Assembly (NCBI RefSeq): GCF_040110915.1
Contig: NZ_CP157793.1
Location: 2,430,939-2,494,938 of the forward strand
Length of the DNA: 64,000 nt
Direction of reading: 5' to 3'
Source: Stappia sp.
GTDB taxonomy: Bacteria; Pseudomonadota; Alphaproteobacteria; Rhizobiales; Stappiaceae
This document shows positions 46,007 to 56,120 of this stretch, in pieces. The translations under genes and the position numbers were made by a program. The notes under the pieces are model-generated. The model saw only the letters and a program-made list of their open reading frames with translations. It searched no databases and was not told the origin of the DNA. The first letter of the stretch is position 1; every line of letters begins with the position of its first letter.

Positions 46007-46711
46007 TCACACGCGGAGCGTGACCGCACGCTCCGCCACGATCTCCTGCGGCGTGACCCGGCAGCCGATGGCATAGGCCTCGACGCCGCGCGCGCGCGCC
46101 TCGGCGAAGGCCGCCGCATAGGCCGGATCGATGTCGGCGGCAAGCGACAGCGCCGAGCAGTCCGGGCGCTGGACCAGATAAACCATCGCGGCGCGCGCGC
46201 CCTCGGCCACCATGTCCCCCATCTCCACCAGATGCTTCGCTCCGCGCGCGGTGACCGAATCGGGAAACTCGGCAAGCCCCGCGTCGCGCATCAGGTGGAC
46301 GTTCTTCACCTCCACGTAGACCGGCCGCCCGTCGCCCTGCTCCAGCAGGATGTCGATGCGGCTGTTTTTCCCGTATTTCACCTCGCGGCGCAGGTCGGCG
46401 AAACCGGCAAGCTCGGGGATCGCGCCGGCGAGAAGCGCCTCCTCCACCAGTCGGTTGGGGTGGGCCGTGTTGATGCCGACCAGCGCGCCATCCGCTTCCA
46501 CCAGTTCCCAGGAATAGGCGAGCTTGCGCTTGGGATTGTCGGAGCGCGAGAGATAGACGCGCAGGCCCGGCTCCTTCAGCCCCAGCATGGAGCCCGGATT
46601 GGCGCAATGGGCAGTGATCTCCTCGCCGGTTTCGTCGAGCACCACATCGGCCAGGAACCGCTTGTAGCGCCGCACGAGGCGGCCCGGAACGAGGGCTGAG
46701 GGAAAGCGCAA
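46007..46711 (-). CDS. sfsA: Sugar fermentation stimulation protein SfsA
   Basis: A 234-residue nuclease-like protein, matching E. coli SfsA in length. Conserved are [43 protein letters not shown] and [11 protein letters not shown], the last with an E-x-K nuclease-like motif. The start is a TTG preceded by GGGAGGA; an overlapping ATG is in another frame. The cellular role is uncertain. It is convergent with the L,D-transpeptidase gene. Confidence 0.92.
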   Translation of the reverse strand: MRFPSALVPGRLVRRYKRFLADVVLDETGEEITAHCANPGSMLGLKEPGLRVYLSRSDNPKRKLAYSWELVEADGALVGINTAHPNRLVEEALLAGAIPELAGFADLRREVKYGKNSRIDILLEQGDGRPVYVEVKNVHLMRDAGLAEFPDSVTARGAKHLVEMGDMVAEGARAAMVYLVQRPDCSALSLAADIDPAYAAAFAEARARGVEAYAIGCRVTPQEIVAERAVTLRV

Positions 46712-46750
46712 GGGACATCCTCCCGATAACGATGGCGGGGACGCCGGCCG

Positions 46751-48196
46751 TCAGCGCGACCAGAAGTCCGGGTCGAGCAGCACGATGACGGTGAAGAGTT
46801 CCAGACGCCCCATCAGCATGGCGAAGGACAGGATCCATTTCGCCCCGTCGGGCAGCGGCGCGAAATTGCCCGCCGGCCCGATGATCGGACCAAGCCCCGG
46901 GCCAACGTTGCCGACCGCCGTCGCCGCCGCCGACAGCGCGGTGACCAGATCGAGGTTGAAGGCGGCCAGCAGCAGCGTGATCACGCCGACCGTGCCCATG
47001 TAGACGACGAGGAAGGCCAGCACCGAGAACGACAGTTCCGGCGTCAGCCGCGTCTTGCCGTAGGATTCCGGCAGCACCCGGTTCGGCCGCACCATGCGCC
47101 GCAGATGCGCGCGCACGGTGCCGAAGAAGACCAGAAAGCGGAAGATCTTGATGCCGCCGGTGGTCGAGCCGGTACAGCCGCCGACGAACATCAGCAGCAG
47201 GCCGAGCACAACGATCGGCGGCCCCCAGGTGGTAAAGTCGCCATAGGCGTAGCCGGTGCCGGTGACGACGGCGATCATGTTGAAGGCCGACATGCGCAAG
47301 GCATCGGCGAAGGGCACCCGGTGTTGCAGGCCGAGGTAGACCGTGACGGCCAGCGACACCAGAACCACGAAGCCGATGAAGGCGCGCACCTGCGGGTCGC
47401 GCCACAGCGCGAGCGGCTCGCCCCTCAGCGCCTGGATGATCAGCACGAAGGGCAGAGAGCCGATCACCATGAAGACGATGGCGACCCAGGCGGTCGCCGG
47501 ATTGGTGAAATAGCCGAAGGACAGGTCGTGCGTGGAATAGCCGCCCGTGGCGATCGTCGTGAAGGCGTGGTTGACCGCGTCGAAGACGCTCATGCCGGAG
47601 ACCCAGTAGGCGACGCCGCACAGGAACGTCAGGAACAGGTAGGACACGCCGATCAGCCGCGCCAATTCGATGGAGCGGGCGACGATCTTCTCGCTGCGGT
47701 CGGAGCTTTCGGTCTGGAAGAGCTGCATGCCGCCGACGCGCAGATGCGGCAGCAGAACGATCGCCATCACGATGATGCCGACGCCGCCCATCCACTGCAT
47801 CAGCGAGCGCCACACGAGCAGGCCCGGCGGCAATCCGTCGAGCCCCGACAGCACGGTCGACCCCGTGGTGGTGAAGCCCGACACCGCCTCGAAGACCGCA
47901 TCCGCATAGCCCACGCCAAGCCACAGGAAGGGCAGCGCGCCGAAGGCCGGCAGCGTGATCCAGGACAGCGTCGTCAGCACGAAGGTCTGGCGCATGTTCA
48001 GCCCCTCGGCGAGCGACCCGCCGACGGCGACGGACATCAGGAGGCCGATCAGCCCGGTGATCAGCGCCGACATGACGAAGGCCTGCCAGTCGGCATTGCG
48101 CGCGGCTACATCCACCATGGCCGGGATCAGCATGGCGGTCGCCAGGCCCACGTAGAGGAAGCCGAGAACGTTGAGAACGGGGCGCAGCGAGATCAC
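46751..48196 (-). CDS. trkH: Trk-type potassium uptake protein TrkH
   Basis: A 481-residue membrane protein with about ten helices and four pore loops with TTTGSTVLSG, TIATGGYST, TGTGYAYGDF and TAVGNVGPGLG selectivity-filter segments. It imports K+ with a cytosolic TrkA partner not in this window. I chose the GTG at 48196, giving family length; an upstream ATG adds 31 basic residues. tRNA-Leu lies upstream. Confidence 0.93.
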   Translation of the reverse strand: MISLRPVLNVLGFLYVGLATAMLIPAMVDVAARNADWQAFVMSALITGLIGLLMSVAVGGSLAEGLNMRQTFVLTTLSWITLPAFGALPFLWLGVGYADAVFEAVSGFTTTGSTVLSGLDGLPPGLLVWRSLMQWMGGVGIIVMAIVLLPHLRVGGMQLFQTESSDRSEKIVARSIELARLIGVSYLFLTFLCGVAYWVSGMSVFDAVNHAFTTIATGGYSTHDLSFGYFTNPATAWVAIVFMVIGSLPFVLIIQALRGEPLALWRDPQVRAFIGFVVLVSLAVTVYLGLQHRVPFADALRMSAFNMIAVVTGTGYAYGDFTTWGPPIVVLGLLLMFVGGCTGSTTGGIKIFRFLVFFGTVRAHLRRMVRPNRVLPESYGKTRLTPELSFSVLAFLVVYMGTVGVITLLLAAFNLDLVTALSAAATAVGNVGPGLGPIIGPAGNFAPLPDGAKWILSFAMLMGRLELFTVIVLLDPDFWSR

Positions 48197-48377
48197 GTAT
48201 CGGCGTCTTTCGTCGTCTGTGGTCAGGCAGTCCCGCCGGTCGCGGAGTTTCCGCGCTGCGCGCCCCCTCGAAGCCCGCGCGCCCCTCACGACCCGGCATC
48301 CGTCATACAGGACGCCGCGCGTCTTTTGCGGGACCCCGGCACCCCTTTTCGGAACATGCTACGCACGGCTCGGCACA

Positions 48378-48463
48378 TGGTGCGGACGGCGGGACTCGAA
48401 CCCGCATGGCGCAAGGCCGAGGGATTTTAAGTCCCTTGTGTCTACCGGTTCCACCACGTCCGC
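48378..48463 (-). tRNA. tRNA-Leu (TAA)
   Basis: An 86-nt class II tRNA on the minus strand. The acceptor is GCGGACG/CGTCCGC, the anticodon loop is CTTAAAA (anticodon TAA), there is a long variable arm, the T arm is CGGGTTCGAGTCCCG and the 3' CCA is encoded. Confidence 0.96.
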
Positions 48464-48831
48464 GTCCGTCTTTGGGTACCCCTCCGCGCGGGCGCGCGCA
48501 AGAGGCAAGCGCATGGTGTGAAGCGCGCGGGTGCAGCCAGTCCGCGAAAGCCGATTGCGCGGGCGCGCGCGTCGTTTTAAGGCTATGAAAACCTGCAAAC
48601 CGCCGTGACCGGTCGCGCGTCGGCCGGGATCGAGACGTGGAGGCGGTCCGGACCAGTCCGGACGTCCTCCCGGCGCGCTTTCGACGCAGTCCGGCCCCGG
48701 ACCGGACCCGAACGTCCCGGACCGGTCCCGGATACACCGGATCTGTCGGGGACGCCCATGACGAGACCGGCGAACGGCCAACGCGCGCCCGTCGCGGTGC
48801 GCGCCGAGCCCGCGCCCAACACGAGAAACCG
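48464..48831. other. Spacer between tRNA-Leu and map with TCCGGA-rich repeats
   Basis: This 368-base region has no gene. Between about 48649 and 48735 it repeats TCCGGAC-type palindromic words (several copies with slight variation), which can form multiple hairpins in the leader of map. Purpose unknown. Confidence 0.5.
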
Positions 48832-49665
48832 ATGGTCACTTACATCGACGCCGCCACCGCCCCGCTGAAGAACACCGGCCAGATCCGGCTCTACGATCCC
48901 GCGGATTTCGCCGCCATGCACAAGGCCGGGCAACTCACCGCCCGCTGCCTCGACGCGCTGACGGAGCTGGTGCAGCCCGGCGCCACCACGCAGCAGATCG
49001 ACGACTTCGTCTTCGCCTTCGGCAAGCAGCACGGCGCGGTTCCCGCCACGCTGAACTATCGCGGCTACACCAAGTCGTGCTGCACCTCGATCAACCACGT
49101 GGTGTGCCATGGCATCCCCAACGACAAGCCGATGAAGGACGGGGACATCGTCAACATCGACGTGACCTTCATCCTCGACGGCTGGCACGGCGATTCCAGC
49201 CGCATGTATGCGGTCGGCAAGCCCAAGCGCGCCGCCGAGCGACTGATCGAGGTCACCTATGAATCGCTGCTGCGCGGCATCGCCGCCGCGAAGCCCGGCA
49301 ACACCACCGGCGATATCGGCGCGGCGATCCAGTCCTATGTCGAGGCCGAGCGCTGTTCCGTGGTGCGCGATTTCTGCGGCCACGGCGTCGGCCGGCTGTT
49401 CCACGACATGCCGAACATCCTGCACTACGGCCGGCCCGGCGAGGGCATCGAGCTCAAGCCCGGCATGATTTTCACCATCGAGCCGATGGTGAACCTCGGA
49501 CGTCCGCACGTGAAGGTGCTCGGCGACGGCTGGACGGCGGTGACGCGCGACCGCTCGCTGTCGGCGCAGTTCGAGCATTCGGTCGGCATCACGGAAGAGG
49601 GCTGCGAGATCTTCACCCTCTCGCCCGCCGGCCTCGACAACCCGGTGGCGCAAGGATCGCGTTGA
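48832..49665 (+). CDS. map: Methionine aminopeptidase, type I
   Basis: The 277-residue enzyme removes the N-terminal Met from new proteins. Conserved are TSINHVVCHGIPNDKPMKDGDIVNIDVTFILDGWHGDSSRM, CGHGVGRLFHDMPNIL and FTIEPMVN, which contain the metal-binding D, D, H, E and E. ATG 48832 gives the family-length enzyme. radC follows after 21 bases. Confidence 0.96.
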   Translation: MVTYIDAATAPLKNTGQIRLYDPADFAAMHKAGQLTARCLDALTELVQPGATTQQIDDFVFAFGKQHGAVPATLNYRGYTKSCCTSINHVVCHGIPNDKPMKDGDIVNIDVTFILDGWHGDSSRMYAVGKPKRAAERLIEVTYESLLRGIAAAKPGNTTGDIGAAIQSYVEAERCSVVRDFCGHGVGRLFHDMPNILHYGRPGEGIELKPGMIFTIEPMVNLGRPHVKVLGDGWTAVTRDRSLSAQFEHSVGITEEGCEIFTLSPAGLDNPVAQGSR

Positions 49666-49686
49666 GCGCACCGAGGGAGGCCGACG

Positions 49687-50397
49687 ATGGGCACCGACGA
49701 CAGCGGGTTCTCAGACGCCAGCGCGGCGCCGCACTATCACGGGCACCGCGACCGGCTGCGCCAGCGCTTTCGCGACGGCGGACATGAGGCGCTGCAGGAC
49801 TACGAGATGCTGGAGCTGCTGCTCTTCTCGCCCATCAAGCGCGCCGACACCAAGCCGATCGCCAAGGCGCTGATCGCCCGTTTCGGCTCCTTCGCCGATG
49901 TGCTCGCCGCCCCGCCGGCGCGGCTTATGGAGGTCAAGGGCGTGGGCCAGCGGGTCGTCGACCAGCTGAAGCTCGCCCATGCCGTCTCGCAGCGCTTTTT
50001 GCGCGAGGAAGTGCGCAAGAAGCCGGTCCTCTCCTCCTGGTCGGCGGTGCTCGACTACGTGCGCACGGCGATGGCCTTTTCCGACCGGGAAGAGTTTCGC
50101 ATCCTGTTTCTCGACAAGAAGAACGCGCTGATCGCCGACGAGGTGCAGCAGCGCGGCACGGTCGACCACACGCCGGTCTATCCGCGCGAGGTGATGAAGC
50201 GCGCGCTGGAACTCTCCGCAAGCGCGATCATTCTGGTGCACAATCATCCCTCCGGCGACCCCACACCTTCGCGCGCCGACATCCAGATGACCAATCAGAT
50301 CGCCGAGATCGCCAAGCCGCTCGGCATCGCGCTGCACGACCACATCATCGTCGGCCGCGACGGACACGCCAGTTTCCGGGGCCTTCAGCTCATCTGA
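49687..50397 (+). CDS. radC: RadC-like JAB-domain protein
   Basis: A 236-residue protein. N-terminal helix-hairpin-helix ([28 protein letters not shown]) is followed by an Mpr1/Pad1 (JAB) domain with the metal site [14 protein letters not shown] and upstream E in [13 protein letters not shown]. Originally called a repair protein, but function is unclear. It lies 21 bases after map. Confidence 0.93.
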   Translation: MGTDDSGFSDASAAPHYHGHRDRLRQRFRDGGHEALQDYEMLELLLFSPIKRADTKPIAKALIARFGSFADVLAAPPARLMEVKGVGQRVVDQLKLAHAVSQRFLREEVRKKPVLSSWSAVLDYVRTAMAFSDREEFRILFLDKKNALIADEVQQRGTVDHTPVYPREVMKRALELSASAIILVHNHPSGDPTPSRADIQMTNQIAEIAKPLGIALHDHIIVGRDGHASFRGLQLI

Positions 50398-50513
50398 CGG
50401 GCCGGTCCGCGCCCGCCCTTGCGACATTTTGCCCCGCCCACGTCCGAAAGGCCGCGGCGATCCGCGCCCCGCGCGAGGCCGTAGTCTCCCTCAAGCAAAG
50501 AGGGAGACCCGAC

Positions 50514-51074
50514 ATGCTTGCGAGGCTTGCCATGGCTTTGATCGCATCGCTTTTCGCCGGGTCGGCCGCCGCCGACCCCGAGCAAACCGCGCATGACTTC
50601 TCGCTGACCGCGATCGACGGCAGCGAGATGCCGCTCGCCGCCTATCGCGGCAAGACGGTGCTGGTGGTCAACACGGCGTCGCGTTGCAGCTTCACCCAGC
50701 AATATGCGCCGCTGCAGGCGCTCTATGAGGAGCATCGCGACAAGGGCCTTGTGGTGATCGGCGTGCCGTCCAACGACTTCGGCGGTCAGGAGCCGGGCAC
50801 GGAAGCCGACATCGAGCATTTCACCCAGTCGGCCTATCGGGTGGATTTCCCGCTCACCAACAAGACCACGGTGGTCGGCGACAAGGCCACGCCGTTCTAC
50901 AAGTGGGCGAGCGCGCAGGCCGGTCCGCTCGGCAAGCCGCGCTGGAACTTCCACAAATATCTGATCGGCCCGGACGGCCGGCTGGTCGACTGGTTCACGC
51001 CGATGACCACGCCGGACTCCGCGCGCCTGCGCCGCGCCATCGAGCGCAGTCTTGCGTCGGGAGGCGCGTCGTGA
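50514..51074 (+). CDS. Exported glutathione peroxidase
   Basis: A 186-residue thioredoxin-fold peroxidase with an N-terminal signal peptide (cleavage near AAA-D). The active site is VNTASRCSFTQQY (C58, not selenocysteine), with conserved FPLTNKTTV and PRWNFHKYLIG. It reduces peroxides in the periplasm, using thioredoxin or glutathione. The GTGA overlap with the next gene starts a compact operon. Confidence 0.9.
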   Translation: MLARLAMALIASLFAGSAAADPEQTAHDFSLTAIDGSEMPLAAYRGKTVLVVNTASRCSFTQQYAPLQALYEEHRDKGLVVIGVPSNDFGGQEPGTEADIEHFTQSAYRVDFPLTNKTTVVGDKATPFYKWASAQAGPLGKPRWNFHKYLIGPDGRLVDWFTPMTTPDSARLRRAIERSLASGGAS

Positions 51075-51472
51075 CGCAGGATGACCACCGCCCGGCGCTC
51101 GAGGTCTTCCACGATGGCGACTGCCCCGTCTGCCGCATGGAAATCCGCTTCTACAGCCGGATCGACCGCGACGACGCGATCCGCTGGACCGATATTCTGA
51201 CGCTGAGCGACGCGCAACTGCCGGTCGGCAAGACGCGCGACGATCTGCTCGGACGCTTTCACGTGCGCGACCCAGACGGCACCTGGCATGTGGGCGTCGA
51301 TGCCTTCGCCCGCATCTGGCGCGCGCTTCCGGGTTTTCGGCATGCGGCCTGGATCTTCTCGGTGCCCGGCATCCGTCAGCTCGCGCAACTCGGCTATCGC
51401 GGCTTCCTGGCCTGGCAGCAGCGCCACCGCGCGGCGCGCGCGGAGTGCGAGGCCCGCTCCCATGCGGGATGA
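51071..51472 (+). CDS. DUF393 thiol-disulfide-like protein
   Basis: A 133-residue protein with a CPVC motif (C18, C21) in VFHDGDCPVCRMEIRFY, the DUF393 signature. It starts at a GTG that overlaps the peroxidase stop (GTGA) and has GGAG upstream. The family looks like a thiol oxidoreductase or metal binder but is uncharacterised. Confidence 0.85.
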   Translation: MTQDDHRPALEVFHDGDCPVCRMEIRFYSRIDRDDAIRWTDILTLSDAQLPVGKTRDDLLGRFHVRDPDGTWHVGVDAFARIWRALPGFRHAAWIFSVPGIRQLAQLGYRGFLAWQQRHRAARAECEARSHAG

Positions 51473-51962
51473 GCCCGGCCCGGGCGGCGGGCCGCGCCCG
51501 GTCGAATCCGTGTGGGATTACCCGCGCCCGCCGCGTCTCGAGGCGGTTGCCGAGCGCGTGCGGGTCGAGTGCGGCGCGCGCGTCCTCGCCGACACGCGGA
51601 CCGCGATCCGGGTGCTGGAAACGAGCCATCCGCCGACCTACTATCTGCCGGTCGCCGATATCGACATGAGCGCCCTGGAGCGCGCGGTCCAGACGAGCTA
51701 CTGCGAATTCAAGGGCATGGCGACCTACTGGTCGGTGCGTGGCGGCGGCCCGACGCTCGACGGCATTGCCTGGAGCTACGCGGCCGCTGCCGGCGCCTTC
51801 GCGCAGCTGCGCGACCATCTCGCCTTCTATGCCGTGCCCGAACTGGCCTGCTTCGTTGGCGCCGAGCGGGTGCGGGCGCAGGACGGACGCTTCTATGGCG
51901 GCTGGATCACCTCCTGGATCGCGGGCCCCTTCAAGGGCCGCCCCGGCACCGAATTCTGGTGA
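51462..51962 (+). CDS. DUF427 domain protein
   Basis: A 166-residue protein of the DUF427 family, with ESVWDYPRPPRLEAV and VLETSHPPTYYLPVADIDMSAL, and SYCEFKGMATYWSV typical of it. Function unknown. It overlaps the DUF393 end by 11 bases, showing tight coupling. It is often found with photolyase genes in this group. Confidence 0.86.
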   Translation: MRDEPGPGGGPRPVESVWDYPRPPRLEAVAERVRVECGARVLADTRTAIRVLETSHPPTYYLPVADIDMSALERAVQTSYCEFKGMATYWSVRGGGPTLDGIAWSYAAAAGAFAQLRDHLAFYAVPELACFVGAERVRAQDGRFYGGWITSWIAGPFKGRPGTEFW

Positions 51963-52007
51963 AGCCCTCCGACCTCCGCTGTCCCCTTCCACGCCGCGCC
52001 ACAGTTC

Positions 52008-53573
52008 ATGACAATCGTTCGCCCCCCGCTTCACGTCGTCTGGTTCAAGCGCGACCTGCGCTGTCAGGATCACCGCCCGCTCGCCGCGGCGGCCGCGCGG
52101 GGTCCGGTGCTGCCGCTCTTCGTCGTGGAGCCCGGCCTCTGGCAGGCGCCCGACATGTCGGCGCGCCAATGGGCCTTCGTGGCCGAGTGCCTGCACGACC
52201 TGCGCACGGCGCTCGCAGACCTCGGTCAGCCGCTGGTGGTGCGCGTCGGCGGTGTCATCGAAACGCTGGAGGCGGTTGCCGCACGCCACGGCATCGCGGC
52301 GCTGTGGTCGCATCAGGAAACCGGCAACGGCTGGACCTACGCCCGCGATCGCGCGGTCGGCGCCTGGTGTGCCGAGCGCGGCATCGCCTGGCATGAAGTG
52401 CGTCAGGACGGTGTCGTGCGCCGGCTCGCCAGCCGCAGCGGCTGGGCCCGCCGCTTCGACCGGGAGATGGCGGAGCCGCCCGCGCCCGCACCCGCGCTGA
52501 CGCCGCTCGCCGGCATCGACCCCGGCGCGATCCCGCAGGCAGCCAGCCTCGGCCTTGCGCCCGACGCCTGCGCGGGGCGCCAGACAGGCGGTCGCCGCGC
52601 GGCGCGCGCCTGCCTCGACAGCTTCCTCACCGACCGAGGCAAGCCCTATCGCCGGGCGATGTCGAGCCCGGTCACGGCCGCACGCGCCTGCTCGCGCCTA
52701 TCGCCGCACCTCGCCTGGGGCACGCTGTCGCTGCGCGAGACCCTGCACGCCACCCGCGCCCGCCGCGAGGCTCTGGGCGCGGCGGACGGCGCCTGGCGCG
52801 GGGCGCTGTCCTCCTTCGAGGCCCGGCTGCATTGGCGCGGGCATTTCATGCAGAAACTCGAGGACGCGCCCTCCATCGAGCACCGCAACCTGCATCGCGC
52901 CTATGACGGCCTGCGCCCGGCCGAAAGCGACGCGGCCCGCCTCGCCGCCTGGTGCAGCGGGGAAACCGGCCTCCCCTTCGTCGACGCCTGCATGCGCGCG
53001 CTCGCGGCGACCGGCTGGCTGCCGTTTCGCGCCCGCGCCATGCTGATGGCGGTGGCAAGCTATCACCTCTGGCTCGACTGGAAGGCCCCCGGAGCCCATC
53101 TCGCCCGCCTTTTCGTCGACTACGAACCGGGCATCCACTGGCCGCAGGTGCAGATGCAGTCGGGCACCACCGGCATCAACACCATCCGGATCTACAATCC
53201 GGTCAAGCAGGGGCTGGATCAGGACCCGGCCGGCACCTTCACCCGGACCTGGGTGCCGGAGCTTCGCGGCGTGCCGGACGCCTTTCTGCACGAGCCCTGG
53301 AAGTGGCCGGAGGCCGCAGGGCTGCTCGGCACGCGCTACCCCCGGCCGGTGGTCGATCACCTCGCCGCCGCGCGGGCCGCCCGCGAGCGCATCTGGGCGG
53401 TGCGCGACGGCACGGCCTTTCGGGCGCAGGCGGATCGCATTCAAAACCGGCACGGCAGCCGCAAGAGCGGCCTGAAGCAACGCGGCCAGCGGGCAAGTCG
53501 ACCGGCCACGGGCACCGCGCAGCTGTCGCTGGATTTCGGCCCGCCCGACGACACTCCGGGGTCCCGCGCATGA
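52008..53573 (+). CDS. Photolyase/cryptochrome family FAD protein
   Basis: A 521-residue protein with the N-terminal antenna domain ([19 protein letters not shown]) and the FAD-binding helical domain ([62 protein letters not shown]). It either repairs UV dimers or senses blue light; the sequence alone does not decide. The last 100 residues are an extra basic tail. It follows DUF427 and overlaps DUF2256. Confidence 0.9.
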   Translation: MTIVRPPLHVVWFKRDLRCQDHRPLAAAAARGPVLPLFVVEPGLWQAPDMSARQWAFVAECLHDLRTALADLGQPLVVRVGGVIETLEAVAARHGIAALWSHQETGNGWTYARDRAVGAWCAERGIAWHEVRQDGVVRRLASRSGWARRFDREMAEPPAPAPALTPLAGIDPGAIPQAASLGLAPDACAGRQTGGRRAARACLDSFLTDRGKPYRRAMSSPVTAARACSRLSPHLAWGTLSLRETLHATRARREALGAADGAWRGALSSFEARLHWRGHFMQKLEDAPSIEHRNLHRAYDGLRPAESDAARLAAWCSGETGLPFVDACMRALAATGWLPFRARAMLMAVASYHLWLDWKAPGAHLARLFVDYEPGIHWPQVQMQSGTTGINTIRIYNPVKQGLDQDPAGTFTRTWVPELRGVPDAFLHEPWKWPEAAGLLGTRYPRPVVDHLAAARAARERIWAVRDGTAFRAQADRIQNRHGSRKSGLKQRGQRASRPATGTAQLSLDFGPPDDTPGSRA

Positions 53574-53731
53574 AGATGCGCCGCAAGGGCGACCTGCCTC
53601 GCAAGATCTGCGCGGTCTGCGGCCGGCCCTTCGCCTGGCGGCGCAAGTGGGCGCGCGACTGGGAGGCGGTGCGCACCTGCTCGAAGCGCTGCCGCGACCA
53701 ACGCCGCCGGTCTGCCTCGCAGCCCAAGTAA
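53570..53731 (+). CDS. DUF2256 small zinc-finger-like protein
   Basis: A 53-residue protein with two cysteine pairs (C14-x2-C17 and C37-x3-C41) in a very basic context, the DUF2256 signature. Its ATG overlaps the photolyase stop (ATGA). Function unknown; the small basic zinc finger could bind nucleic acid. It is commonly found next to photolyase/cryptochrome genes. Confidence 0.87.
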   Translation: MKMRRKGDLPRKICAVCGRPFAWRRKWARDWEAVRTCSKRCRDQRRRSASQPK

Positions 53732-53855
53732 CCCAGCGTCAGGTCTTTGCGAATCAAAAGAAAACGGTCACCTTGGTTGAGGGTGGTTAACTAGTTTTCG
53801 ATGTCATTTATTAAAGGGATCGTGCAACCCTCGGTCGGGTTGAAGAGGGATTTGA

Positions 53856-56120
53856 ATGGTCGCGACGAAGACTGACCACGGCGCACGACTGGCAAACGCG
53901 ATCCTGTTCCCGGTCGTGGGGCTGGTGCTGCTTGCCATTGCCTTCTCGGTCGCACTGATCGCCTACACGTCGCAGTCCGCCGACCGGGCGGCGCTGGAGA
54001 GCGAGCGCCAGCTGCTCGACAACAGCGCGCACCTGCAACTGGAACTGCTGGCCAAGGAGCAGGAAGGCGCGGCCGTCTGGGATCTCACCGATTATTACAC
54101 GCGTCCGCTGAGCCTCAACATCGACTGGCTCGACGTGAATCTCGGCCAGTGGCTCTATCCCAATCACGGTCACGACACGGTGGTTGTGGTCGGCGAGGAC
54201 GGCGCACCGCTCTACGCGGCACTTGAGGGGCGCAGCGTCGACCCGCAGCAGATGCGCGATCTGGTGGCCGACATCTGGCCGCTCATCGCGCGCACCCGGG
54301 CGCGCTTCATCACCAGCTTTCGCCGCCTGCCATCGGGTCTCTATGTGATCGAGCGCCCGGCCAACGCGTTCACGCGGTCGATCCACGAGACCGGCTTCGC
54401 CTCGGTCGACGGCGTGCCGGCCTATGTGGCGGTCACGGCGATCTCCCCCGAACTCAAGCAGTTCGTGCCCGAGCGGCGCGCCCCGGCGGTGCTGGTCGGC
54501 GTCAAGAAGCTCACCGGCGAACGGCTCGCGGCACTGGAAAGCCGCGCCGGCGTCACGGGCCTGAGCGCGAGGGTCGACAGCGCCCCGTCGCCCGCCTCCG
54601 CCCATCTCACGCTGTCGTCGCCGCTCGGCGTTCCGGTCGGCTGGCTGTCGTGGAACGCCACCACGCCGGGCACGCAGATCCTGACCGGTGTCGGGCCGAT
54701 GCTGTTCTTCCTGGCCGCGACCATCGCCGGCCTCACCGGCGTCGTGCTCTTCTACACCCGGCAGAACACGCGGCGCCTGGCGGAAAGCGAGGCACGCGCG
54801 CAACACGCCGCCCTGCACGACAGTCTCACCGGGCTCGCCAACCGCGAGTTCTTCGCCAACCGCTTTCGCGAGGAACTGACGGACTGGAGCGAGAACAAGG
54901 GCCTGATCGGCGTCTTCTACATCGACCTGGACCACTTCAAGGACATCAACGACACGCTCGGCCACGCGGCCGGCGACGACGTGATCCGCGAGGCGGCGCG
55001 CCGGCTGCGCGTGCTCGTTCCGGAAAACGCGACGCTGGCGCGCATCTCGGGCGATGAATTCGCGCTGGTGCTGCCGAATTGCGCGTCGCGCGCCGCCCTG
55101 GAGTACATTCTCAAGCGCCTTCAGGACCGCTTTTCGGTGCCGATGTTCGTCAACGGAACGCATCTGCACGTCAGTCTCAGCGTCGGCGCGGCGATCGCGC
55201 CCGACGACAGCCTGTCCATGGGAGAACTGCTGCGCAAGGCCGATATCGCGCTCTACTCCGCCAAGGCGGGCGGGCGCGGCCGCTGGGCCTTCTTCGACGA
55301 GGGCATGGAAGAGCACGTGCGCACGCGCGAGAACCTCGCCCATGCCCTGCGCGACGCCATCGCGCACGACCGGCTGGACGTGGTCTATCAGCCCCAGACC
55401 ACCATCGACGGGGTCAAGGTGCTCTCCGTGGAGGCGCTTCTGCGCTGGAACGATCCGGTGATGGGCAGCGTCAGCCCCAGCGTGTTCATTCCCATCGCCG
55501 AGGAAATCGGCCTGATCAACGAAGTCGGCCTCTATGTGCTGCGCCGGGCCTGCCGGGACGCGGCAGCCTGGCCGGAGCTCGGTCTGGCGGTCAATGTCTC
55601 GCCGAGCCAGTTCCGCCATCCCCGCTTCATCGAGGATCTGCGCGACACGCTGTCGGCCTGCGGGTTCGAGCCGCGGAGGCTGGAGATCGAGGTGACGGAA
55701 ACCGTCTTCGCCGACAGCGACGTCGACATCCTCCAGGTGCTGCAGCAGGTGCAGGAGCTCGGCATTCGCGTCGCGCTCGACGACTTCGGCATCGGCTATT
55801 CGAGCCTGAGCTACCTGCGCCGCTTCCCCTTCGACACGCTCAAGATCGACCGCAGCTTCATCGCCGACCTCGAGGTCGCCCCGCATGCGCATGCGATCCT
55901 GTCGACGATCATCGACCTGGGCGAGGCGCTCGGCATGAAGGTGGTCGCCGAGGGCATCGAGACCCGCCAGCAGGCGGCGATCCTGCAGCGCACCAACTGC
56001 GACCGGCTTCAGGGCTTCTACCTGTCGCGGCCCGTTCCGCCCGGGGAGGTGCCGGCCGTTGTCGCGCGGCTCGAGGGGCACGAGTCACGGAAGGAGCGGG
56101 GCGTCCAGCTCAGCGCCTGA
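53856..56120 (+). CDS. CHASE4-GGDEF-EAL c-di-GMP turnover protein
   Basis: A 754-residue inner-membrane signalling protein. Helix at about 15-37, a CHASE4 periplasmic sensor (WDLTDYYTRPLSLNIDWL at 75-92), a second helix at about 280-300, a GGDEF domain with SGDEF (398-402) and an EAL domain (EAL at 526-528, then DDFGIGYSSLSYL). SGDEF keeps the catalytic acidic residues but replaces the first G, so cyclase activity is plausible, not certain; the EAL site looks intact. Confidence 0.92.
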   Translation: MVATKTDHGARLANAILFPVVGLVLLAIAFSVALIAYTSQSADRAALESERQLLDNSAHLQLELLAKEQEGAAVWDLTDYYTRPLSLNIDWLDVNLGQWLYPNHGHDTVVVVGEDGAPLYAALEGRSVDPQQMRDLVADIWPLIARTRARFITSFRRLPSGLYVIERPANAFTRSIHETGFASVDGVPAYVAVTAISPELKQFVPERRAPAVLVGVKKLTGERLAALESRAGVTGLSARVDSAPSPASAHLTLSSPLGVPVGWLSWNATTPGTQILTGVGPMLFFLAATIAGLTGVVLFYTRQNTRRLAESEARAQHAALHDSLTGLANREFFANRFREELTDWSENKGLIGVFYIDLDHFKDINDTLGHAAGDDVIREAARRLRVLVPENATLARISGDEFALVLPNCASRAALEYILKRLQDRFSVPMFVNGTHLHVSLSVGAAIAPDDSLSMGELLRKADIALYSAKAGGRGRWAFFDEGMEEHVRTRENLAHALRDAIAHDRLDVVYQPQTTIDGVKVLSVEALLRWNDPVMGSVSPSVFIPIAEEIGLINEVGLYVLRRACRDAAAWPELGLAVNVSPSQFRHPRFIEDLRDTLSACGFEPRRLEIEVTETVFADSDVDILQVLQQVQELGIRVALDDFGIGYSSLSYLRRFPFDTLKIDRSFIADLEVAPHAHAILSTIIDLGEALGMKVVAEGIETRQQAAILQRTNCDRLQGFYLSRPVPPGEVPAVVARLEGHESRKERGVQLSA

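Noticed and set aside
53746..53800. CtrA box upstream of the GGDEF-EAL gene
   Set aside because: TTGA and TTAA words are present, but the spacing is six bases, not seven, and one half-site is imperfect.
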